Shown: positions 32,297 through 42,000 of the stretch, one piece after another | How the letters are laid out: each line of letters starts with the position of its first letter | How positions within the stretch are numbered: the first letter of the stretch is position 1 | NCBI GenBank assembly: GCA_004296775.1 | Contig: RHGE01000044.1 | Location: forward strand, 1-51,630 | DNA: 51,630 bases | Source of the DNA: Marinilabiliaceae bacterium JC017 | GTDB lineage: Bacteria > Bacteroidota > Bacteroidia > Bacteroidales > Marinilabiliaceae | Reading direction: 5' to 3' | Program-made: the position numbers and the translations under genes | The notes under the pieces: model-generated | What the model was told of the DNA's origin: nothing | The model's input: the letters and a program-made list of their open reading frames with translations, nothing else | Databases searched by the model: none

Positions 32297-32877
32297 ATAG
32301 CAACAAACACATAGGTCTTTTCTTTGGCTCGTTTAACCCCATTCATCTGGGTCATTATATTCTGGCCAATTACATGGTAGAATTTGAAAAGCTTGACGAA
32401 GTATGGTTTGTGGTTAGCCCGCAAAACCCTTTTAAGGAATCCAATGGTTTGGCTAACGAACAACACCGTTTGGCCATGACCAACATTGCTTGTGAGGGCT
32501 TTCCCAATTTAAAGGTATGTGACATCGAATTCTCGCTTTCGAAACCATCGTATACCATTAACACGCTGGAAGCCCTGGAAAAAGAATTTCCTTCCCATCA
32601 ATTTCATCTGATTATGGGAGCTGACAATTTGGAAAACATTGATCGCTGGAAAGAAGCCAGCACAATCATCAACCAATATCCCATCCTGGTATATCGCCGA
32701 ATGGGTTATTCCAATGATTTACCAACCAGCTCGGCAAACATAACCATTTCGAAAGCACCGATTGTTGAATTATCTTCAACACAGATACGGGAATGGATAA
32801 AATCAGGCCTGCACGTGAAGGGATTTATCCCCCCGGGTGTTTTTGAATACATCAGGGACAATCAGCTGTACCAATAA
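32293..32877 (+). CDS. nadD: Nicotinate-nucleotide adenylyltransferase
   Basis: The 194-residue enzyme makes nicotinate adenine dinucleotide from NaMN and ATP in NAD synthesis. It has the nucleotidyltransferase motif GLFFGSFNPIHLGHY (about 8-22, equivalent to GGxFxPxHxGH), IMGADNLENIDRWK (about 113-126) and the C-terminal STQIREWI motif (about 159-166, equivalent to SSTxIR). Its ATG overlaps the gmk stop, giving translational coupling. Length is normal. Confidence 0.95.
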   Translation: MNSNKHIGLFFGSFNPIHLGHYILANYMVEFEKLDEVWFVVSPQNPFKESNGLANEQHRLAMTNIACEGFPNLKVCDIEFSLSKPSYTINTLEALEKEFPSHQFHLIMGADNLENIDRWKEASTIINQYPILVYRRMGYSNDLPTSSANITISKAPIVELSSTQIREWIKSGLHVKGFIPPGVFEYIRDNQLYQ

Positions 32878-32881
32878 AAAA

Positions 32882-32918
32882 ACAAAGCGGAACAATCTGA
32901 AAAGATCGTTCCGCTTTA
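32882..32918 (-). terminator. Terminator of the NifX-like gene
   Basis: AAAGCGGAACAATC (32884-32897) and GATCGTTCCGCTTT (about 32903-32916) form a 14-bp stem. Its one mismatch is A-C on the plus strand but G-U on the minus strand, and the minus strand continues into TTTGTTTTTTT. It therefore best serves the minus-strand gene at 32960, with possible use by nadD. Confidence 0.7.
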
Positions 32919-32959
32919 TCAACTATATTCATTTATTAAGCAAAGTATTCGTAATAGTT

Positions 32960-33316
32960 TTAGTGCTCATGATGATCGTGATTATCACACACAATACTAA
33001 CGCCGCGCTCACCATTTAAATAACGGGATACCACTTCTTTCACCTCTCCGGAAAAACCACGATACGCCTTAATACCTGCGGCTTCGAGTTTATTAATAGC
33101 TCCCTGTCCCATGTTACCGGCCAACAACACCGACACACCTTTATCAGCCAACTCATTAGATAGATTCGACTTACAGCCACATCCTTTATCGGCAGGCATT
33201 ATTTCTTCATCAGTTACATTATTTTCAGCATCCAAGGTAATAATTGTGAATGCTTCACTCTGCCCGAAATGGTCATTAACCCTACCGTTAGAGCTTGGAA
33301 TTGCTATCCTCTTCAT
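32960..33316 (-). CDS. NifX/NifB-type iron-molybdenum cofactor-binding domain protein (MTH1175-like)
   Basis: The 118-residue single-domain protein starts MKRIAIPSSNGRVNDHFGQS, the family hallmark (SxxxxVxxHFG). A central GCGCKSNLSNELADKGV (about 45-61) provides Cys residues, and GQGAINKLEAAGIKAYRG (about 72-89) is conserved. The tail CDNHDHHEH is His-rich and probably binds metal. There are no nif genes nearby, so a general metal- or cluster-carrier role is likelier than nitrogen fixation. The DUF134 gene upstream in the same orientation is a frequent companion, but about 360 bases of repeat DNA lie between. Confidence 0.88.
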   Translation of the reverse strand: MKRIAIPSSNGRVNDHFGQSEAFTIITLDAENNVTDEEIMPADKGCGCKSNLSNELADKGVSVLLAGNMGQGAINKLEAAGIKAYRGFSGEVKEVVSRYLNGERGVSIVCDNHDHHEH

Positions 33317-33674
33317 TATTTATTGTTTTTTGTTGAAATATATTTTCAACTGATTGCATTACTGTCCAAAATAAATTGGTATTAACCAATGTGCTCAAGC
33401 CGCACGGGCTTTTACTTTTTTGCTACAGCGAAAAAAAGTAAACAAAAAACGCCGCCGCTCACAAGAAATAACTAAAATTCAACTCCTTTCCACTGAAAGA
33501 AAATAACTCGCTTCGCTTCAAACAGATTTTCTTTCTTAACGTTCCAATCCGTTAAATTTCTTTACGTTATTTCTTGAAGGCGGAATATCCAGTCAAGTCC
33601 ATATATTCTAAAAACATCACTAAATGGCTGTAACAATTAACTTCATCCGCTTTAACCCTTAATAATTTATGACA
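33317..33674. repeat. Nested inverted repeat region
   Basis: No gene. TTACTTTTTT (33407-33416) pairs with AAAAAAGTAA (about 33432-33441). CACAAGAAATAAC (about 33459-33471) pairs with GTTATTTCTTG (33566-33576), with CCGCC/GGCGG beyond, and GAAAGAAAAT (33495-33504) pairs with ATTTTCTTTC (about 33526-33535) inside. The ~130-base block can fold into one long nested hairpin and resembles intergenic repeats of other Bacteroidota. Confidence 0.6.
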
Positions 33675-33968
33675 CTAATGAACTGATTCAGTTGTTTGTT
33701 CTATACGGATTGCCATTCCCGAAGTTAAAGCACGTGCTATTTTCTTATGGGCCTCTTTGACAATGCGTCCAAGTGTTTGCCGGGAAATGTCCATTTTTTC
33801 AGCGGCCTGTTCCTGGTAGTGTTGTTCCAAATCAACCAACCGGATGGCCTCCATCTCATCCAAAGACAAAACCACTTCTTCTAAATCTCTTAACGGTATA
33901 CCTTTTGGTTTAAAATAATAGACTCCCGGACTCCAATCGACACGACGACAACACTTTTTCCTTGGCAT
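33675..33968 (-). CDS. DUF134 (UPF0251) family DNA-binding protein
   Basis: The 97-residue protein starts MPRKKCCRRVDWSPGVYYFK, followed by PKGIPLRDLEEVVLSLDEME (about 22-41), standard for DUF134. The helix-turn-helix is at about 57-80 (AAEKMDISRQTLGRIVKEAH). The family resembles sigma-70 region 4 and is often found next to NifX-like proteins, as here (33316, same strand). A local regulatory role is likely. Confidence 0.9.
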   Translation of the reverse strand: MPRKKCCRRVDWSPGVYYFKPKGIPLRDLEEVVLSLDEMEAIRLVDLEQHYQEQAAEKMDISRQTLGRIVKEAHKKIARALTSGMAIRIEQTTESVH

Positions 33969-34202
33969 ATGCTCATTATTGCGGGTGCAATTTTAAACAT
34001 ATGCGCATTAAGATCCAAAAAATGCATCTTTTTTCGTTTTCCTCTCCTATAACTTCTTACGATAAAAACTATCTGTCAATCATAGATAGGAATTAAGAGG
34101 TAAAGGTTAGTGATTCTCCTAATCTGGACGAGCCAGAATAGTACTCAGATTTAAGTAGTAAGAATTGAGCATTAACCTCATTCAATTTTATACTATTTAT
34201 GA

Positions 34203-34254
34203 TTTTTTTATCGGGACTTCGTCCCAAACCCTACTTCATTTTTGGCATTGCCTT
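34203..34254 (-). repeat. Interspersed repeat with GGGAC-GTCCC hairpin, inverted copy
   Basis: Reading the minus strand, GGCAATGCCAAAAATGAAGT and then AGGGTTTGGGACGAAGTCCC match 85-146. The hairpin loop differs (GAA in place of an A-based centre) while the GGGAC/GTCCC stem is kept. Confidence 0.65.
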
Positions 34255-34345
34255 GATTATTTCGGCAGATACATTTTCATGCCCACCCTTTCTATTTCCT
34301 TCAGGGAACCGTGATTTTTAATTTTATAACTGGTATTTATTTGAA

Positions 34346-34616
34346 GAAAAAGTGCTTGCAACGGTAAAAAGATCCGTTTCTATCAGGAAAACACGTTTTT
34401 TAATTTAAAATTGACCTTTTCTTCAGAGAAAAAGGGATTCCAACGGTAAAAAAGCCGATTTCTGTCAGGAAAAAGTGTTTTTTAATTTAAAACAGGCCTT
34501 TTCTTTTAAGAAAACGTCTTTTCTACGGTAGAAAACGCTTTTTCTGTCAGGAAAACCTCGTTTTTCATTTTAAACTCCTATTTTCTTTAGAGAAAAGGTA
34601 ATTCAACATTAAATTC
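34346..34616. repeat. 82-bp tandem repeat, 3.3 units, with hairpins in every unit
   Basis: Units start at 34346, 34428 and 34510, each exactly 82 bases, followed by a partial unit from 34592. All share ACGGTA, TTTCTNTCAGGAAAA and TTTTAA blocks. Each junction forms TTTTCT-TNAG-AGAAAA (or TTTTCTT-TT-AAGAAAA), and each unit contains a second palindrome: AAAACACGTTTT, AAAAAGTGTTTTTT, AAAACCTCGTTTT. No ORF uses the repeat. It lies between the DUF134 start and the carboxynorspermidine dehydrogenase gene. The other parts of 33969-34763 hold only the GGGAC repeat and no gene. Confidence 0.85.
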
Positions 34617-34763
34617 TCCTCCCACAAAATAAAAAGAAGCCGTAACTACTAACCATCTATGTAATTTTCCATTATGAAAGCGGGCATGTCATTTTTTCCA
34701 AAAAATTTCATTCCTTTGCCCCGTTAAAATTTGGTTGAATTATAAAAACTGTAGGAACTCAAA

Positions 34764-35957
34764 ATGGGTAAAGTTTTAATCATTGGAGCTGGAGGTGTTG
34801 GTACCGTTGTGGCTCACAAAATGGCTAGTCTGCCTGATGTTTTTTCTGAAATCATGATGGCCAGCCGTACCAAAAGTAAGTGCGATGCCATTGCTGAAAA
34901 AATTGGTGACAACCGCATTCAAACGGCTCAGGTAGATGCCGACAACGTACCTGAATTGGTGGAGCTGATTAACAGCTTCAATCCCGACCTGGTGGTCAAT
35001 GTTGCCCTTCCTTATCAGGATTTAACAATTATGGATGCGTGTTTGGAAACAGGAGTTGCCTATCTCGACACAGCCAATTACGAACCCAAGGATGAAGCCA
35101 AATATGAATATAAATGGCAATGGGCTTATCACGATCGCTTCAAAGAAGCCGGCTTAACGGCTATTTTAGGCTGTGGCTTTGACCCGGGTGTAACAAGCAT
35201 ATTCACAGCTCATGCAGCCAAGCATCATTTTGATGAGATGCATTGTCTGGATATTGTAGATTGTAACGGCGGTGACCACGGCAAAGCCTTTGCCACCAAC
35301 TTCAATCCGGAAATCAATATTCGCGAAGTAACACAAAAAGGAAAGTACTGGGAAAATGGCGAATGGGTGTTAACGGAGCCACATGAAATCCACAAACCGT
35401 TGAACTATCCTAACATCGGCGCGCGCGAATCATACCTGATCTATCATGAAGAATTAGAGTCGTTGGTTAAGCATTACCCAACCATTAAGCGGGCCCGTTT
35501 CTGGATGACGTTTGGACAGGAATACCTGACTCACCTGCGCGTGATTCAAAATATAGGCATGGCAGGCATTGAGCCAATTATGTATGAAGGAAAAGAAATT
35601 GTACCTATCCAATTCCTGAAAGCAGTATTGCCTGATCCGGGTGATTTGGGAGAAAACTATAAAGGGGAAACATCCATTGGATGCCGCATCAAAGGCGTGA
35701 AAGATGGAAAGGATAAAACCTACTACATCTATAACAACTGCAACCACCAGGATGCTTATGCAGAAACAGGTATGCAGGCAGTGAGTTATACAACGGGCGT
35801 TCCTGCTACCATAGGTGCCATGATGTACCTGAAAGGTTTATGGAAACAACCGGGTGTGTTCAATGTGGAACAATTCAATCCCGATCCGTTTATGGAGGAA
35901 TTGAATAAACTGGGATTACCCTGGCATGAGATACATGATGCTGATCTGGAATTATAG
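34764..35957 (+). CDS. Carboxynorspermidine/carboxyspermidine dehydrogenase (saccharopine dehydrogenase family)
   Basis: The 397-residue enzyme starts with a Rossmann NADPH motif, VLIIGAGGVGTVVAHKMA (about 4-21). It has FNPDLVVNVALPYQDLTIMD (about 72-91) and GCGFDPGVTSIFTAHA (about 137-152), as in carboxynorspermidine dehydrogenase. Family knowledge: it condenses a diamine with aspartate semialdehyde to a carboxylated triamine, later decarboxylated to (nor)spermidine; this is the main spermidine route in many Bacteroidota. The usual decarboxylase partner is not next to it. A strong terminator follows at 35976. Some family members are annotated only as saccharopine dehydrogenase. Confidence 0.9.
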   Translation: MGKVLIIGAGGVGTVVAHKMASLPDVFSEIMMASRTKSKCDAIAEKIGDNRIQTAQVDADNVPELVELINSFNPDLVVNVALPYQDLTIMDACLETGVAYLDTANYEPKDEAKYEYKWQWAYHDRFKEAGLTAILGCGFDPGVTSIFTAHAAKHHFDEMHCLDIVDCNGGDHGKAFATNFNPEINIREVTQKGKYWENGEWVLTEPHEIHKPLNYPNIGARESYLIYHEELESLVKHYPTIKRARFWMTFGQEYLTHLRVIQNIGMAGIEPIMYEGKEIVPIQFLKAVLPDPGDLGENYKGETSIGCRIKGVKDGKDKTYYIYNNCNHQDAYAETGMQAVSYTTGVPATIGAMMYLKGLWKQPGVFNVEQFNPDPFMEELNKLGLPWHEIHDADLEL

Positions 35958-35975
35958 GCCAGCAACAAAAAAACT

Positions 35976-36006
35976 AAAAGAGGGCTCTTCTGAAGCCCTC
36001 TTTTTA
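35976..36006 (+). terminator. Terminator between convergent dehydrogenase and M4 protease genes
   Basis: AAAAGAGGGCT (35976-35986) pairs with AGCCCTCTTTTT (35994-36005). A and T runs on both sides allow bidirectional use for the two convergent genes. Confidence 0.85.
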
Positions 36007-36027
36007 TTTATACCTGGTCATCAGAGA

Positions 36028-39000
36028 TTAGTCCCCAATCATCAGTCGATACGTATACTCCCGGGTTGACGTATTCACTACTACCAGGTAAACGCCACTG
36101 CTCAATTCAGCGATATTATATCCCGACGCCCCCCCTACGTCACCACTGAAAGCTTTGACGAGTACACCATCAATACTGTAAACACTCACCTTTTCGATCA
36201 TCTCATTGCTCCCTTTGCTCATGTAAAACTTAACAGTCACCGGATTGGGATAAATTTCAGGCTTACCATCCCGGGAGGCTGCATCAAGCCGGTCGGCCAC
36301 GCCGGTTATTGTCAGCATAAATTCCAGGGAAACTGCCGGACTTTTTTCATCGGTCGCTGAGAGGGTTACGATCGTGGTTCCGGGGGCGGCAGGAGTGATC
36401 TGCACCAGCTGTTCCCCTTTTTCCAGGGAAACTAACTGACTTTGGGCAACAGCGGCATCAAACACCATGACGTCCTCATCAGGGTCTGAAAAATAATCAC
36501 TGTACCGAAAAACCAATGGTAAGTCGGCTATATCCACCTCCTGATCCTGGATGCTTTGTATCACAAGAGGGATATTATTGTCCCTGACCTGCACACTGAA
36601 TGATTGCTGAATGGCCGGATGAATATTGTCGGTGGCGGTGACCGTGATATTCGATACGCCAATGGCAGCGGCATTGAAATACAGGAAGCCTCCGGTACTG
36701 ACCGTAGGGAACACAATGGTTTCATCTGATGCCTCCACGGTAAAGACCAGCTGATCATCATCCGGATCAGAAAAATATTGATTGAGACCAATCGAGTCTG
36801 AACTGGTTATATGGGTGATGCGGTCTCCTATTGGTTGAACAATTACCGGTGGCTGATTTTCGATCACATTCAGTTCCAGTCCGACGGTAACGGTGTCATT
36901 TTCCGGATCATTAGACAACACATGCAAATAAGCATCATAAGTTCCCACTCCCATCCCGGAAGGATCAAACACCACATCAATTTCATCAGCTTGATCCGTT
37001 TCAACCATCCCCTCTGCTGCCGATACAGATACCCACTCCAGTTTTTCATCATTTAGAATGGTAATAAACCTGCTCATGACTGATCGCATCACCTCATCAT
37101 TTACATAGCCACCACCCTGTGAAGAAAAAAGCAGATAATAAAGCCGCCCGGAAGAAGATAAGCCTGAAATCGTATGGTCATCACTATTAGTACTACTGCC
37201 GTAGCCATGCGTTATACCTAACTGGCTCTCTACAATAATAAGATGATTAACCGAAGGGTCATCAGCATTATAAACCCGCTTAACAAATCCTGAATAGAGG
37301 TGCGTTCCGTTTTCCACCTGCAAAACCGTTCCATCAGCTAAACCATGGCCATCTGCCCCTAAATCGCCTTCAATCAAAAAACTTTCAATGCTATTAATAT
37401 CGGCCACCAACACAAATAAACCGGGTACTTTCCGGGTAAAATATTGCCCATTGGTTCCCAATGCTGCATTGGAAATAACGGTATTATCGGAATAAGACAA
37501 GAAAGACCCAGTCATTAGATTTGTACTTAACAGGTTACCCTCATCGTACATATCAAAACCACCGTCAATAATGCTGTTTCCAACCACGCCTTCGGTAAAA
37601 TCATACCTCGCAGGTATCAAATCAGTTATTTCCTGGTACCGCCCATTCAATGAATCCAGCACCGTTTGAAGCGGCATGCTGTCCATGGAATCCTCTCCTT
37701 CATCACTATTGACCACCTGCAGTTCATAGCTCAGGCTGCTGCCTCCATCCGGATTACTTATTGTAAGCGGCAAATTTCTGCTTTGATGAGCATGAAGCGT
37801 CACAGACATTTGAGATGGATCAACAGCGGCCACTGGCGCCAACAACACATTGGCCGACAATACAACATCCATTACTTCCCTTACTTCCGAATTGGTATGA
37901 AGAACCATGCCGGCACTCACAACGCCCACCTCCGTGCCGGTAAATTCAACCGGAATACTTCTAACCTCCCTGGGTTGAATAACCATACTCGTGAATGATG
38001 AACTGAAACGAGAATCATCAAACGTAACACCGGAAATCACCAAATCTTCTGTCCCGTTATTCAATACCTTCATGGAATCTAATTTAGGATAGCCTACATA
38101 CGCCGTTTCAAAATCCAACATATCATTAAACACTTCCGGCACCCCGGTTCCTGTCACATTGAGCTGAACCGGTATTCTCAATTCAGGCGTCTCAGGATCA
38201 TTGGTGATAATGGATATCTCGCAATTGTATTCGCCACTACCCAATCCGTTGGCATCAAGCATAAAATGCAAATGCTGAGTTGCCCCGGCCTCAATAGTAT
38301 CAGTGGGGAACTGATTTAACCACACCCAGTTATTTTTAGGGCCGAGCCAGCGAATACTGTTCCTGAATAACTGAAAGTGACCAACCGCATACGGACTCTC
38401 CAGACTTCCATCCGAAACAGCTAATATCCGCCCGGCACCCAATTGTGCCACCGCCGCATAGGTATCCCCGTTGTTTTTGGTAATAACTGGTGTTGCCATC
38501 TCACCAGCCACGTTTAAGGAGGTATTGGATTCAACCACCTGGTAATTGCTGATGTTTCGGGTTGTCTGATGGTCGGCCAGCTGAGTCATCGCCATGGCAC
38601 CTCCCGGATTAGCCTGAACAAACTGAATGCCTGTTCCGGCCAAAAGCTGATTGTGGTAATTCGTAAAAGCATCAATATCCATCCATAATGCTTTTCCGCT
38701 CTCCACCATACTTCGAAGCATCCCCACCTGATTTGATGACAGATTGGTAGCATCGGAAATAATAACAATATCGCTTTGCATGACAGCCGGATCATTCAGG
38801 TTAGTCCGGCGAACAGTGGCCCCTTGCTGTAACATATATGAGTATAAACTACTGTAGTATTGATCGACAAATACCACTTCCAACCCCGTAAGTGACACAT
38901 TTATGGTATCGTAGTTCGCCCCGTTACCGGGAAGAGACTCAAAATTATCAACGCTTATCTCAGAAAACATTAATTCACTCCCTCCTTGCACATTACTAAT

Positions 39001-42000
39001 AACCAAATCATCATGCACGTGTTCACTGGTGTACAAGTCGGCAGATAAGGTAACCGGGTTAGCCGCAATCACAGGAGACACCACCGCATTTCCCACTACC
39101 TGTAGTACAAAAGCCGGCTCATCAGGGTCATTGCTATTAAAAGTTAATGTCTCCCGATACTGTCTGCTTTGTGTGGGTACAAACCGCACCAGAAATGACT
39201 GCCGCGACCGTGGCAGTATGGTATTACTTTCAGCAACCGTTATTATGTCCGCATTGGAAGCTACCACAGAAGTGAACTCCAGTACATCGGTACCTTCATT
39301 CCATACCGTCACCTCTAAACTATCTGCCTCCCCCACAAACACTTTTTCAAACCATAATGAATCGATTGTCACATTAATATCAGGCACCCCTGTAACAAGC
39401 AGCTTAACCGGCAAAACGGTCTCGACACTGCCGGAATCATTTGATTGAATCACCACATCGGCCACATAGGTCCCTGCAATTCGATTTATGGCATCAACCG
39501 TTAACAACACCTCTGCGTTACTTCCGGGGGGTATGGTGCCAGGTGTCTCATCCACCCGCAGCCAGGCATCAGGACTCCAGGAGGCACTATAGTCTATAAA
39601 GTTATTAAACAGCACTGAATGCCCCTCCAATCCGAAATGGTAATTATCAAAAGCCTCATTGGTAAGCACAAGCATAGACCCTTCACCGTACTTAGCCAAG
39701 GCGGCATAATGCATACCTGCCACATCATCAATAAGGTAATTTTCTTCATTATCAATGGTCAAAGATGCCACTGCATTACCGATGTAATAACTCTTCAGGC
39801 CATAGGTAGCAGACTCTTCGTAGATGCGTGATGTCAGGCCCTCACTTAATTGACTATTTTGATACCTGATAGCCGTCCCGCTTAACAGGCTATTGAAAGT
39901 GTCAAAATTTGAATCGCCCTGAAGGATGATTTTACCGCCCGCTTCGCACCACAATCGCAACGACTCAATATTATTGGGATACAAAACATAGCGATCATCC
40001 AGCATCACAATGTCCATGGTATCCAACAACGCTACATCATACACATCAGCCGCGTTAAACACATTAGCTCCCCGGGCCTGTAGTTCGGCTTCCAACACCG
40101 TATACTTATAAGACAGAAAGAGAAAATTGAGCCCCCGGTAATCACCCCCAAAGCTTATTACCCTGGCATAATCATAAGCTAACGCCTCACCATCATTAAT
40201 ACATTCTCCCTTGAAATAACCCACCAGCTGGTCGCCTTCCGGTTGAAACACCTGATTGGGTAAAATACCCGGTTCGGCCGCCACTCCGGTAAGGGAAGCT
40301 ATTTTATTTTCCACCTGCATGGCATAGGCCAGATCACCAAGCCCCTGGTTCCCGACAGGTATCATATAATCCAGTTCCTCGGTGGCGGATAACTCAAATA
40401 ACAGGGTATCCACCAACACATCAAGCAGCGGGGCCTCCTGAACGAGGATATCATGCGACAGGGAATCCTGGTTATGACAACCAAAAGCCTTCATCCAAAC
40501 GGTATGATTGCCAGACTGTCCATAGGCATGCTCCGGGCTCTTTTGAGTGGAATAGTGCCCGTCACCAAATTGCCATACCCATCGATCCAATGCATTCTCT
40601 GTAAGATTTATGAATTGAACCGGTACATTAAGGGCCGGATTTTCTTCCTCCACCTCAAAAACGGCATCCACAGCCGCGCCACCGGTACCGATCTCCGATT
40701 CCCAAGTGATCTTAAAGCCTGCTTGTGTCACACTGGCATCGGAATAAAAATGAATCAACGCGGTTCCGGAGTTGGCAGTAAAGGAAGTAGTCGCCATGGT
40801 CCCCCTTAAAGTGCCCAGGAGCGGATCATTGACCGTTGTTCCGTCATAGATGTATATGTAATCGCAACACGATTCGGTTGCAATCAATTCGAAAGTAACA
40901 TCCACGGAGCTGGCACAAACGGGTTCAATCAGGAACGTATAATCATCCCTGTTAGAGTAATTGCCGGTGGGTCCACCCGAATCATATAAAGTGCCGCTTA
41001 ACCGGTTTGACACCTGGCTGCTATCCAGCATATACTCATTGGAAACAGTAATATAATCCGCTTTTATTAAGGTATCACTGCCATATTCATTAACAGCAAT
41101 CAACCTGACATCATAAACCCCCGTTTGATTATAGGATACTTCCGGATGCTGAATATCAGAAGAGGCTGGCATTCCTCCCTCAAAACTCCAGGACCATTCG
41201 GCAGGCATATTTTCAGACTTGTCGGTAAAACGGATTATTTCTCCCGTACCCACCGTTAACCGGTCAGCATCAAAAAAAGCAACGGGTTCATTTTCATTAT
41301 TCCGCACATAGACCGTGTAATCTTCATATTGACCTTTCCGAGGCTGCGTGGTACCGGCCCTTAAGTTAAAAGCCGCATCATCGGCCCCGATACGCAAACG
41401 CAACGGCACGTCATGTACCGACGCCGGAATAATAACCGATCCTTCAAACTCCCCGGTTCCGGCCGGAGAAAGGAAAAGACGCTCGTTGTCATCATTAAAC
41501 GCCCCGTCATTGTTGCAGTCTAACCACATATACACTTTCGCAGGCAGCTGGCCTTCGGTAACTATTTTAAGCGGGTAACTTTTTCCTTCCAGCACATCAC
41601 CTTTAAATTCACAGGTATAATCCTGGTAACCCTCTACCGCCCCACCGGTTTCATTTTCAATCCCGGCAAACAGGAAAGACACAATGCCCGACAAGCCCGG
41701 CGCAAGGGTTGCAGGTTGACTTGCCGGCAACAATGGACGCCCGTCATTAGTTATCTCCACACTAGCTGCCAGCGCAAAGGTGTCACTCATGTTGCACAAG
41801 GTATTACCATGTGCCACCAGGGTAATATCATAATTACCTGTGGCATCAAAATCAAGTACCGGATTGACCTCTTCGCTGGTCAGTTCCTCATTCACAAACC
41901 ATTCATAAGAGGAGGCATTTTCACTGGTATTAAAAAAAGAAATAGAAGCGGAAGGTTCGCAGGAATAGTATTGAGAAGCATAAAAGCCGGCTACCACAGA

